Source: Atriophallophorus winterbourni
Lineage: Eukaryota > Platyhelminthes > Trematoda > Plagiorchiida > Microphallidae
Assembly (NCBI GenBank): GCA_013407085.1
Contig: JACCGJ010006017.1
Span: forward strand, 1 to 64,000
Length of the DNA: 64,000 bases
Direction of reading: 5' to 3'
This document shows positions 52,020 through 63,252 of the stretch, one piece after another (position 1 is the first letter of the stretch; each line of letters begins with the position of its first letter). The notes under the pieces are model-generated. The model saw only the letters and a list, made by a program, of their open reading frames with translations, had not been told where the DNA came from and made no database searches. The translations under genes were made by a program, and so were the position numbers.

Positions 52020-52310
52020 ATAATTTATGTCGCTTAGTATCAGGCGTGTGTGCAACGATTTGCTGCGAACCTACGGAATATTACTAGGAGCCTTTGGTGA
52101 CCAACTGCTTGAAAATGTCTCGCTTGTGGCAGGCTCAATAACTTGTATTGATACTCTGGATATTCTGAGGCGAAAGACTCTGCGCCTATCACATTGATAC
52201 ACGCTCTCAACAAGAGTTGTTAAATTGTGGAATGCTGTTCCGGATAAGGTTATCACAAAAAATGTGTAAAATCGTTCAACCATCTTGTGGGTAATGTTCT
52301 GCCAGGAATC
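52020..52310 (+). pseudogene. CR1-like RT C-terminal fragment
   Basis: Near 52200-52260 the reading STRVVKLWNAVPDKVITKNV matches the end block of CR1-like RTs (VINAWNSLP-type). Upstream pieces are frameshifted. What follows to about 52860 is non-coding, perhaps its 3' UTR. Confidence 0.5.
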
Positions 52311-52859
52311 ACTTGGAAGTTGTACAACACTGGACAGGATTTCTTCATCTGAAGTTCTCCTGGATTATGTTGCTGATAAGAAACTTAGCGAGCTATTCTT
52401 GTGTGTGGTTCATCACTAAATTCCGCAAAACGATGGATTCATCAAAAATGGTAGCCTCAGAGGAGATGATCAGATGGGTTCTCAATTTTCCACTAAATTG
52501 ACAAGTTTGAATATGCGTTGAATTTCGTGATTCTAACAACTCCGCATCTTGCAGCAATGCTATCAACTCATTAGTCACTAAACAGTTCAATATCTAAGCG
52601 AGAAGATGGCGAAGCTCAAAGTTCTTTTGTGCTAAACGACTTACCTAATTGATAAGCAGAAGGGTACATTTCATGAAGGACGTTTACTCAGTAGGTTGCA
52701 TGTGTCACAATGGCAGCACGTTGTGAATGGGAAAACATCGTTTATTCAATAGGATTTTGATAAATGCTCTCAAGGAAGGGCTCGATGTCATAAGATATTC
52801 TATTTACGTTAATTTATATGGATATTGTTTTATTTTCAAAATCACTTCTGTCTTTGATC

Positions 52860-53560
52860 TTTCAGTAAACTGCGTCCCTTGCATTCCGGTATAATCTCAT
52901 ATCAGTTGACTATTAATCCAGCATCCTGCCTGAGTATTTGTTCAGTTGGCCATAAAGACTTTAGTGGAAGTTTGAATGAATCGAATATTTTTTTCTGATA
53001 GAAGCAGATAGAGCCATTTCCTTATAAGCTTCGTTACTGATTACTCCAACGGGATAAAAAAAACTACCAGAAGAAGAAGCCTTGCAAGAGACGATCAGAA
53101 GGACTTACCATCATTTACTAAGCTGTTGCGAGTTCCAATATGCTATGTGGTTCACCTTCTAGTCTAACAACAGCAGTAGTGGTAATGCTTTCCATGCTTT
53201 AATCACTCGATTATACAACGTGAATCGCACAGAAAGCCACAGCATCTTCCGCTTCCTCATCTTTGAGTTTATGACGGCGAGTTTTACGGTCCTGTTAACT
53301 CGATCCGTAACTTCCCAGAATAATAAGGCGGGTTTTAGGAAGCTTCGAGCGTTTGCGTCGATACTTGAGTGCGTACAGGTTAAACTTCTTTATTCGATGT
53401 TCATAAGAAAACAAATAAAGACTTTTCCCCATTCTGGTAGCTGTGCACTGATCGTTTACCTGAATAACTTGCTCTTTGTTCGACAATGAATGGCATTCTG
53501 TTTTCAACAAGAGGCTCAATGTGTGATGCTTTGAAGCTTGATTATACCACATTTCAATAT
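52860..53560 (-). pseudogene. CR1-like RT C terminus and 3' UTR
   Basis: On the minus strand 53500-53180 reads SLYLFSYEHRIKKFNLYALK, YRRKRSKLPKTRLIILGSYG and, in another frame, LYNRVIKAWKALPLL, a decayed RT C terminus. 53180-52860 is its 3' UTR, shared with 44160-44520. Confidence 0.6.
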
Positions 53561-54200
53561 ATATAAAGCCTCCGCTCTTTTAGCAATTTGACGAAAAGTA
53601 TGCTCAAGGGCTCAATCCATCGACCATTAATCGTCTTTAACTAGGCTTAGTGCGCAATACCTTTTGAATGTCAACGTTTGTCGGGACTTTGTTACATATC
53701 TATTGATCGTAAATGATAGTTGATAAAACTGCTTTAGATACCCGATCCATCTAAACTGCACAATGTTCCATGAAAAGACATGCATATCGCACTTCTCTGA
53801 CTTGAACTTAATTGAGCTGCTATCCACCCACATTCGGAATCGTGAAATAAACTTTTCTTGGACGAGTGTATGCAAATTGCTTCTGTGGTTTGTAAGAATT
53901 CCGTCAATAACCATGTTACATATTCTGTCTGGATGCATCTGTTCATTGCTTAGCATAAATTTGTAGCTCAAATATTAATCATAATAGACGACTCAGTTTA
54001 CAAGATGACACTCATGATTTCACAAATATTCATTTCTTTATACTATTTGCATTCTCATATCTGTCTAGGCCTGTGCAACGTGCCTGTATTTTAGCCCACT
54101 TGTAGTCTCCAACAGTGTTGCACTTTGCATGTGCATGTGCATTCATACCCACCCTATGTTCATCCCATGTATATGTATGCAACGAGAATAATGCAACGAG
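53561..54200. other. Non-coding stretch, nothing recognised
   Basis: Overlapping short open frames at 53627-53971 on both strands do not resemble known proteins. Confidence 0.4.
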
Positions 54201-54204
54201 AGTA

Positions 54205-54366
54205 ATCTGGTCAACTACAATTCCGTGAGCTCGGCAACGTCCGCGACAGTTGCGCATACCCTCTTCGAGCGTTGGTTGGCACAGTTCGGTTGTCCGGGTA
54301 TTGTCATTACGGTCCGAGGTTTCCATTTCGATGGTGCCTTCAGTTAATTGATAGCTACTCTGAGTT
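54205..54366 (+). pseudogene. Ty3/gypsy integrase, left part
   Basis: Reads TVAHTLFERWLAQFGCPGIV and ITVRGFHFDGAFS, the part of a Ty3-type integrase core around the second catalytic aspartate (usual form TDRG; here TVRG, so the aspartate is lost). The protein breaks off at about 54366, where CR1 sequence begins, and resumes at 61231. Confidence 0.7.
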
Positions 54367-55135
54367 GCGTAAGACAGCATCTGCTGTGAATGTACAAAGG
54401 AAAACGAATACAGCCAACAGTGAGACACCTCATCAACCAGCACCGGTGCAACCTGCTGGTGGTTTAATAAAGAAGACACATATTCTCAGCGTAATTTGCA
54501 CTTACGTTCCTGAAACAAATGATGCACTGTTCGACGACAGGAAAAAGCATGACTTAGCCGAATGGAGCAGACTCTGTGACATGATGAACCTGGTTCTCAT
54601 TAAACCTTCAGCTATAGTTCGTTTAAGTCGACACCCGAAATCACCCCACCAGGGTGATCTGAGATTGGTCAAGGTGATATTGGAGAACGAAAACGACCTG
54701 GAAAACATACTATTAGACTCATACTTATTAAGAAGTGTTGCTGGCTCAAACATTCGTATTTTCGCTGATCTCCCATGGTGGGAACGAAAATCAAAAGCCT
54801 CCGATCCGGCATCAGCAAGAAGTTTAAGAAGTTTAGTACTGCTTGGTGTTCCTGAGTGTGCTGAAAATCTAACACCTAATCAAACAGAAAAACACGATAG
54901 ACAACAATGGAAGTTTATATCCCAAACTATCGATGTAAATAAAACTGTCGCAATAGATACGTTCAGGATACCCAAGTCCATCCAATACAAAAGAGATGGA
55001 CTCCGAACGCTTAAAATCACCTTCCTAACTAGCAATATGGCTGATTTAATTCGGGCACAATGGACTCAAAACAGTCGCAAGCTACCAAGTGGTGTCAGAA
55101 TGAGTGCTCCGAAACAAATAAACTAGATCCTGCAG
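54367..55135 (+). pseudogene. CR1-like ORF1, C-terminal part (PHD family)
   Basis: The frame to 55126 reads HILSVICTYVPETNDALFDD, VRLSRHPKSPHQGDLRLVKV, NIRIFADLPWWERKSKA, LRSLVLLGVPECAENLTPNQ and IPKSIQYKRDGLRTLKITFL, parallel to the C-terminal half of the ORF1 at 37712-36327. The N terminus with the PHD finger is missing, so the element is 5'-truncated at its insertion point in the Ty3 integrase. The open frame starts earlier (54272) only because it runs through integrase DNA. Confidence 0.82.
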
Positions 55136-55179
55136 ACAGTATACCACTCACAAGCCTAAGTCAAGTCATTTCAATTAGC

Positions 55180-56644
55180 TCTCCAAAAAACTATCTGTGT
55201 CCGACTCATGCCGAGTCGGAAAAGTAGAAACGACTTCAACGCCTCAGCTGTATACTGTGAACCGGATTGGATTTATGCATACTAACCCTCAATCTTTGCC
55301 AAACATATCACAACTAGGAACTAAAACTAGTCTTTCACATTGCTCATCGTTGTTAACCCATAAAACCATTAAGTGTCTCTATACAAACGCGCAGTGTCTG
55401 AGAAACAAAATGCAGGAGCTTGATACCGTATTTACACAGCACTCACCGGACTTAGTTGCAATTACCAAAACATGGTTTGAACCTCATTTATCGGACAATG
55501 AATTGGCATTGAAAGGAATGTCTCTTCTTCGTCAAGACCGCGCGGGACCGGGCGGTGGCTTAGCACTTTACTACAACCAACAGTTATTCCGCAGCGAAAT
55601 TGACGATATTGACCTACGTGTACAGGATACTCTGTGGTGCTCAATTAAGCTGACTACTGGAGATGATTGCATTGCTGGCGTGATTTAGCGGGCTCCAAGC
55701 GCAAGTGACGCGCACGATGTTGAACTACTCCAGAAAATTCGACTTCTGGCTGCCAGATTTCAAACGCCACTCCTGCTTATGGGAGACTTCAACCTTCCAA
55801 ACTTGATGGAGAAAAATGCTCTTTCAACGAATTCGCTCGACGATGCGTTTCAAGAACTGATCTTCGATATTCCTTTTTATAACCACGTCTTTGATAGCAC
55901 TAGATATAGAGATGGGAACATGCCATCCGTCCTGGATCTAATACTAACGAGTGAGGAACATGGCGTCAAAAAGCTGAGCTACGAAACTCAATTGGGTTCT
56001 AGCGACCACCTGGTCCTCTTATTCGGTTGTGTTTGTCAAGCTGAGAGAACGAATGACATCAACAAAACAAAACTACAACTGGATATTGGAAGTCTTCACA
56101 ATGCTCTTCAAACGATTTCTGACTGGAAACCAGACACCACGGACGTGCATCGTTCTTGGGTAAACTTCATAGAGAAGCTGTGGGATGAAATAAACCTTCA
56201 TTCCAGATTTGTGCCAAAGACAGCGAAAAAAACGATTCACCTCCACGTTGAGAAGCCGCACAAGGAAGTGGATTAGGATACGCAACGATGCATGGAGAAA
56301 CTATGTCCAGAATCCGATGCCAAATAATTGGGAAACATCGTCTGTTGAGGAACAAGGTCACCTCTCTTATCACCGTGGATAAGCAGTTTCATCAGGCAAG
56401 ACTACTGACCATGATGGAGCGGAATATCAAAGTCCTGTACCAGATCGTTAGCACTACATCAAAAATTAAGCCAGGAATCTCAGCACTACGCACACCTCAT
56501 GGTCTAACTACGACTGCGTTCGAGGCTGCTGAAGTTCTTGCAGGTTATTACTGCGAAGTTTTTTGCCCCAAGGAATCAGTGCATCTTACACCGCATTCGA
56601 TCGGCTTTTCCAATGAAATACTAAATGAAATCTCAATAGACAAT
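55180..56644 (+). pseudogene. CR1-like ORF2, endonuclease and start of RT
   Basis: Endonuclease: IKCLYTNAQCLRNKMQELDT, DLVAITKTWFEPHL (usual TETW is TKTW here), DTLWCSIKLTTGDDCIAGVI, LLMGDFNLPNLM, SVLDLILTSEEHG and LGSSDHLVLLFG. A single TAG at 55686-55688 interrupts the frame, where the family has a tyrosine codon. A frameshift near 56275 moves to the linker MMERNIKVLYQIVSTTSKIK and ISALRTPHGLTTTAFEAAEV. The reading is cut at 56644 by an insertion and resumes, in the same frame, at 59633. Confidence 0.85.
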
Positions 56645-59632
56645 AAATAAATAAATAAATATTTTATTCTTGGAATTCCAAGGCATGCTAAGCATGATCG
56701 ATAATTATCAAAGTTGTTTGTATACATAAAGCATAAAAAGGGACAATAATTATTAACATTTTCAAGGTCATACGTACTGATAATTTTTTCGTTCGTTAAA
56801 ATGGTCCAGGTAAATGATAATCAATCAGTTTTACAGAAATTCAATAAATGAGCAGTTATTGTATGAAAAGAAAATCGGGTGAGGGGAAAAATGATACGAA
56901 GAATATTGAAGAACGATGGACCGGAACATCGAAGATGCGAGGAATCTCGAAGCGAGAGAATCTTCAAAAATGTTTAGTTGGAACACATTATTATTGTCGA
57001 ATATATGTTCTAAATGAAGAGCGTCTTTTCGTGGGTATTCGTAGAAGATTTGGCGTCCCAGTATGGACTCGTTTGTGAACCGGAATTCTTCATATGGATA
57101 TAAAGAGGTAATCTGGAAAATAAATACTAAGGGACGGCTAAGAGTATTTACACAAACGGGCGGAGTAACTGTTCACTATGAAAGTTGAAAAACTGATATC
57201 ACTGTTATTATCCAGAAATGCCATGATTGTATAGTTCATCTAATGAGACATCTAGGTTGAGAAGTTTCATTAATTTTTCAACTGTGAGAAATGAATTCAG
57301 ATGTGATTTAAAATCACATAGTGAGGTACAAAGTCTTATGTTTTTCGGAAGAATATTCCAGAGTTTAGCGTATTTATTTAGGTAGAAGTTACTTCTTACT
57401 TTCGTACAGGATCTAGGTAATTCCACTAGGTTATCTTGATTTCTTAAGTTATATCTAGAACCTTGTCGGAAGCGAATAGACGAATTTATATCTATATTAT
57501 CAGAAGATATTATTCTAAAGAACAGTATTAGGTTGTGTCTAATTCTACGGAACCATAGTGGTTCTAGCTTGAGCTGCGTACATCTTTCTCTATATGATTG
57601 ATTCGAGCTATATCCGGTGATTGATTTGGTAAAAGTACGTTGTACTTTTTCCAAAAGGATGGTATCGGTTTTATTCATACTGCTATATATTATATTACAG
57701 TAATCAAAGAGTGGTATGGTGAAAAGTTTATAAAGTTCTAACTTACAGTGTGGGAGAGTAAAGAACTTATGAATCATATTAACACTTTGCTTTGCTTTTG
57801 AGATCACGTGATGTATATGCTCGTTGAATGTGAGCGATGCTGAATATTTGAACCCAAGATCACGTGTGCAATCGATAATTTGAATAGGATTACCATTAAG
57901 AAGGATTGAGTTATCAGGAATTGTACATCTTAAAGGCATGAACTTAGATTTTTCTACAGAAAATGAGAGACCATTAATTTTACCCCATTTGGATAATGCA
58001 TCCAAATCTTTGTTTAGTCTGGCAATGTAAGTTTGTGTTTCAGAAGATGGGAAGGAAATTACTACTTTCATGTCATCTGCGAACAAAAATAGTTTACTAT
58101 GAGAGACAACTGTATGTACATCATTTATGTATAGGAGAAAAAGTAATGGACCTAAAACACTGCCTTGTATCACGCCACTTGGAATCGGCAAGGTGCGCGA
58201 TCTGTGACCATTAACCTCAACACAGTATGTGCGATCGGTAAGAAAAGAAGTGAGCCAAGAATGAAGATTGCCACCTATACCAAATGAACTTAGCTTAGAT
58301 AGTAATAGGTTATGCGGTACTGTGTCGAAAGCTTTGGTTATATCAAGGAAGACAACTATAACTGAAAAGCCAATTTCAATTGAACTTGTGATGCAGTCTA
58401 AGTATTCTAGCTGGCAAGTAATGCAGGATCTTTTGTTAAGGAATCCGTGCTGTGCCTTAGAAAAGAAACTAGGTGTCAGATATTCAAGCATAGCTTTCTT
58501 TACAATTTTTTCAAATAATCTTGATAAGAAGGCTGTATGATTTATTGGTCGGTAGTTAGTAACTAAGTGTTTTGAGCCAGATTTGTATCTAGGTATAACA
58601 ATTGAGTGTTTCCATTCTGCCGGAAAGGTACCAGATTCAATAGATGCGTTAAATAGGTTAAGCAGGAGAAGTTGAAAGTCTTTACCACCCATTTTGCATA
58701 TGGCTGGAGGTATGCCTGCTGTGTCAGGTTTAAGACTGACAGTTGATTGCTGACATAATTTATTTATGTCACTCAGGTTTATACTCAAAGTATTTAGTGT
58801 ATTCGGCGAAGGAAGATGACTGGTTGTGTAAACGTAGTTTGAATTGTTGTAGGTAGAGTTAAAGTAAAGAAGGAATTCTTCGCAGATAGCATCAGGTGAA
58901 CTAACAATTGTTTCAACTGCGGATGAATTACAATATTTGATAATGAAATCTATGTTGCTGGGTGAGTTGAATAATCTTAACTTGAAAAGTTTACTTAGTG
59001 ATTTCGGCTTATCCTGACTTATAAGAGCTTTGTTTTCGTCGGCTCTAAGCGTGCTATCTAAAGCATATCTGTGATTTCTTGATAGTTCATAAGAACGAAG
59101 AAGGGCGAATATGTCATGTGTTTTTACAGCAACGGAATGTATTTTCATCATTTTCTTTTCTATTTTCTGGGCTTTTGTTAATTTTGTGTGCCTAATGAAC
59201 TTATATGATGCCTTCATAAGTAACCCTCTCAATTGTGAATGAAATGTTGAAGAGACTGTTGTGAAATCACTAGAGAGGAAGAATCGGCTCCAGTTTTCTG
59301 TTCTAATGAATTCTGACAGTAGATTCCAGTTAATGTAGTTGTAGGTATGCTTATTATCAGATGGCTGCGAAGAATTGACAGAAGTTGTGGCGCATAATAT
59401 TTGGAATGATAAAATTCTATGGTCACTGTTAAAGAAAGATGGAATTACCTTCAGGTTAGCTGGAATAAGTTTCAGAGTGAAGACTAGGTCTGATATATTG
59501 TCATTTCCTGTAGGTTGGTCAATAAATTGCTTATATCCTAGTAAGTCAATCGTTCTAGTGAAAGGTGTATAGCAGCTGTGATGTGCAGGATCGTGCCAGT
59601 TTAATTTTAGCATGTTGAAGTCACCAGTGAGT
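56645..59632 (-). mobile_element. Nested CR1-like element, 5'-truncated
   Basis: Inserted antisense in the RT of the surrounding CR1. 3' end: 57207-56645, ending in a (TTTA)n tract with CTTGGAATTCCAAG. Coding part 59632-57208 is open throughout: endonuclease from TGDFNMLKLNWHDP on (the N-terminal part is missing), DNISDLVFTL, FFNSDHRILSF; RT with ITKAFDTVPHNLLLSKLSSF (motif A), SGVIQGSVLGPLLFLLYIND (motif B) and KLFLFADDMKVVI (motif C). The apparent reading beyond 59632 to 59811 is the reverse strand of the host RT. No clear target duplication seen. It belongs near the family at 37840-41990. Confidence 0.88.
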
Positions 59633-61213
59633 GAGTGTGTCATGCTCAGACTTCTTCGTTTGAATACCGCAAAGTCACCAGGAGCAGATGGAATCACTCC
59701 TGTTATTCTCAAACGATGCGCATCCTCATTGTGTGGTCCACTTAGCACGTTATTCCAAATTTCGCTCGAAAATAGTATCGTTCCCGCGGAATGGAAATCT
59801 GGCATCATCACACCAATCTACAAGGGCGGGAGTCGATCTGACGCTGCGAACTATAGACCAGTTACGTTGTTGCCAGTAATTTCTAAAGTGCTAGAGAGTT
59901 TAGTAGCGGAAAAGATCACCCATCACCTCGAAAACAATAGACTGCTTGCGACTGAACAGCACGGTTTCAGGAAACATCACTCATGTCTATCTAACCTCTT
60001 GCTCACCTTAAACGACTGGACTGAGTGTGTGGACAATGGTTACTCCATCCGCGCATGCTTTTTAGACATGTCAAAGGCTTTCGACCGCGTCAATCATAGT
60101 ATTTTAATCCAGCAACTTGAATTGCACGGGATAACAGGAAAACTTCTTGCTTGGCTAGAAAACTATTTACGCGACAGGAGTGCCCAAGTCAGAGTTGACG
60201 GCGCCTTATCGAAACCATTTAACATTACGAGCGGAGTGCCCCAGGGTTCGGTCATCGGACCGATTTTGTTTTTGATCTACGCAAACGACATTCTCGAGCG
60301 TGGTAAATGCAAGATTATGTTATTTACAGACGATATAAAGCTTTGGAGAAGCATACGTACAAATGATGACTGTGAAACTTTGCAAAAGGATCTAAACACA
60401 TTGCACGATTGGTCTTTGAGAAACAAACTACCATTCAACTTCCAAAAGTGCAAGGTGTTAAACATTGGAAAGACTGTTAATTACAACTACACTCTTGGGT
60501 CCCACCAACTCGTCTGGACAACTGAAGAGAAGGATTTGGGTGTTTGGACCAGTTCAAGTCTGAAGACTTCACTGCAGTGCAAAGCGGCTTACAAAAAGGC
60601 GTCACAAGTATTGGCGTTATTGAGACGAATTTTCGGCAGATTCTCCAATCAGTCGGTGTCCCGTATCATGAACACCTATCTGAGACCAGCGATGAAGTAC
60701 GCTGTTCAGGCTTGGTCACCCTGGATTCAGAAAGACATCAATTTCTGCAGCGTATTTACCACCGAACACAAAGCTTGTACCCGGACTAGCTTCTAAACTG
60801 AACCATATGAAAACGTTTGAGGAGTCTCAATCTTTCGACTTTCGCTGTCGTCGACTAAGAGGTGACCTTATACTAATGTACAATATTATGCACGTCCCTA
60901 ACCATCCCTTGTCCAAACTTTTCACACGCTCGCCACCCCGTGCCATCGGAAACATGAACTTTCAGTGCTTATTCCCACTTCAAGACTGAACTGTCGAAGA
61001 TATTCGTATGCTGTACGTGTAAGTTTCACATGGAACACCCTCCCTTCCACTGTTACACACTCAGCCAACCTGGATATTTTTAAAGCTAATTTGGACAAAC
61101 ACTTGAGAGACAACCCAAACTTTGATACGATTTACACTACATGAGTTTTCCTGTTTTTCTTTTTTATTGTATATACCTCATAACTCCATCCTATGGTTAT
61201 TGTTAAGTTAAAG
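59633..61213 (+). pseudogene. CR1-like ORF2, RT part (right of the nested insertion)
   Basis: Continuation of 55180-56644. Open to 60796: NTAKSPGADGITPVILKRCA, SGIITPIYKGGSRSDAANYR, FLDMSKAFDRVNHSILIQQL (motif A), SGVPQGSVIGPILFLIYAND (motif B), IMLFTDDIKLWRS (motif C with FTDD for FADD) and LRPAMKYAVQAWSPWIQKD. A frameshift near 60745 and further ones after it break the C terminus (RRLRGDLILMYNIMHVPNHP in another frame). The 3' end near 61213 shows CCATCCTATGGTTATTGTT and then two or three GAATCACTTT repeats. Confidence 0.87.
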
Positions 61214-61214
61214 A

Positions 61215-61907
61215 ATCACTTTGAATCACTTTGAATCACCGAACTACAGCTTACGACCGCGCCGCGAATGGGATAATCGAAAGTTTTCACAGGCAACTCA
61301 AGGCGGCGTTGATGGCGCATGGAAGTATTGACTGGACCGATGTCCTACCGATCGTTGTCCTAGGTTTGAGGTCAACCTTTAAAACCCCTTTGCAGGCTAC
61401 CGTAGCCGAATTGACATACTGTCGCGCCATTGCTCTACCTGACGAGTACGACGCCTCGCACAAACAATCACGCTTCGCCTACGGTGATTACGTGTCGCGC
61501 TTGCGCTATCACATGGGTCGTTTTCACCCTGACCTCCGCGGCTTCAGGCCAAATCATCACACGTCCCAAAGGAGCTGTCTAATTGTCCATATGTTTTTTT
61601 CCGGAATGACATTGTGAAGCAGCCTCTTCACCCTCCTTTTACTATACCGTAATGAGTAATTCGGCGGTCTACCAAGACGCTCGTCATTGACCGTGACGGC
61701 AAGCATGACACTGTCTCAATCGACAGAGTCAAGCGGGCTTTCATGGACGATGAACTTATCCCACATGACCCAACGCCAACCCCGACACAACTAGTAATTA
61801 CTTCTCCTATACCCACAGCTAACCCAGAGCCAGCAACAACAGGAACCAAACGTGCCAAATTGCTATATAAGCTAGGTTTGTCACTTTCTGCCTTATCCCG
61901 TAAATAA
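61215..61907 (+). pseudogene. Ty3/gypsy integrase, right part
   Basis: 61231-61617 reads HRTTAYDRAANGIIESFHRQ, LKAALMAHGSIDWTDVLPIV and LGLRSTFKTPLQATVAELTY, including the catalytic glutamate of the integrase core (ANGIIE). After a frameshift, 61600-61905 continues RNDIVKQPLHPPF, RSTKTLVIDRDGKHDTVSID and RVKRAFMDDELIPHDPTPTP and ends at TAA 61905-61907. It is the natural continuation of 54205-54366, displaced by 6.85 kb. Any LTR after 61907 is not recognisable. Confidence 0.82.
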
Positions 61908-63252
61908 AGTGAGGGCTAGAGTTCTCTGTGTTTTTTTATTATTATTATACACAATGCTACTTCAGCTAACCTCTCACCATGTTGGTGAAGGAAAACTGCT
62001 TTTTCTTTTTCCAGCATTGGCTATAACGCGGTGCTTCCTAAGTTCAACCCGGATAATCTCTTGGCTTCGCGATCGGCGAAGATTTCAAATAGACCAAAAA
62101 GAATAAACGTTTTGGCAGTGGTGGGTGCTTCTCTGCAGCTTTCCACCAAAAGAAATTCTGGACGATTGATTGGCTTGTTAGCCACATACTGTCCTGCGCA
62201 AACTGAACTAATCTCGCACATTGAACTGTTTATGTGAGATGAAATGTGGAATCACTGATCAAACTGCCCCATACTAGCAGCCTCGTTTCAACGTGTGTTT
62301 CTAATAAAATAAGTTCTTATCTTACAACAATCTATCGAGTCGAGTGTATAACACTTGAGTGGTACTCAATTACGCAATAGTTGAAGAGTAAGCAGTGGCG
62401 GCTTGCCATCAAAAGCTGGATGAATAAATTTAACATATTAATGTACGAGTTAAAACCGCATTCACCTTTTTATTCAAACGCTGATGAGGTATCATATTTT
62501 ATTCCTATTGGCGTCCATTTTTGAAACCATTAATTTTATTAGGATCGAAGTATTCATAAACTACTAGTGTACAATGATGCACTTCAGAGCAAAGTCTAAC
62601 CGTGACTCCTAGGAACCAGAGTTTTTAACCGTGTTCTATGGAAGCGTCATGTTTAATACAAACGACCAATAATGTTTGCGAAGTTTGTTTCACTTAAATA
62701 CTTTATTGTTTATAATGCAAGTAGGAAATTTTCTAAAAATACCCGCCCGTCACACACAACGAGATGAAAAAGCATAGCAGAAAAATTTACATGGATCCGG
62801 AATCTTAAAGCCATGCACAGCCAGTGTATTCTAACTTTTAATAGTCGTGGCATTTGAATAGAAATTTTATTGAATCGAGTCGATGTTGCCTGCCACATCA
62901 CCCCGGTCAGGATAAATAATATTTGTGACAAAAGACTTCCATCTGTATGCAAATTATTTATGAGATTCTTGTTAAAAGTGCCAAGTATGTGTTTGGCAGC
63001 ATATGTATTTCTTTGAAACTAAAATAACGTGACGGCAACAACGTTTTACCGTTTTACCATCTTAACTTGCGCGGTACGTTCAACTTGGTTGTATTTCCCA
63101 CGCTCTTGTTAAGAATCAATTTCCAGATTGCTTTTCTCTGATTTTGCTGTAAATTGGTAATCAATTTATTGCATTATACACATCATAACGCGAAGTCTAT
63201 TTCGTCTGTGAATTTTATTTGTTGTAATCAATATTCAAATATTTTCTTTATT
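61908..63252. other. Non-coding stretch, nothing recognised
   Basis: AT-rich sequence; could include remains of the Ty3 LTR and the 5' UTR of the element starting at 63253. Open frames at 62021-62237 on both strands and 62710-62952 are not recognisable. Confidence 0.4.

Noticed and set aside
54030..54479. 149-codon minus-strand open frame
   Set aside because: It overlaps integrase and ORF1 coding sequence on the plus strand and shows no recognisable motif.
59633..59811. Start of the 867-codon minus-strand frame ending at 57208
   Set aside because: Those first residues are the reverse complement of the plus-strand RT around GADGITP; the true element begins at about 59632 with the endonuclease motif.
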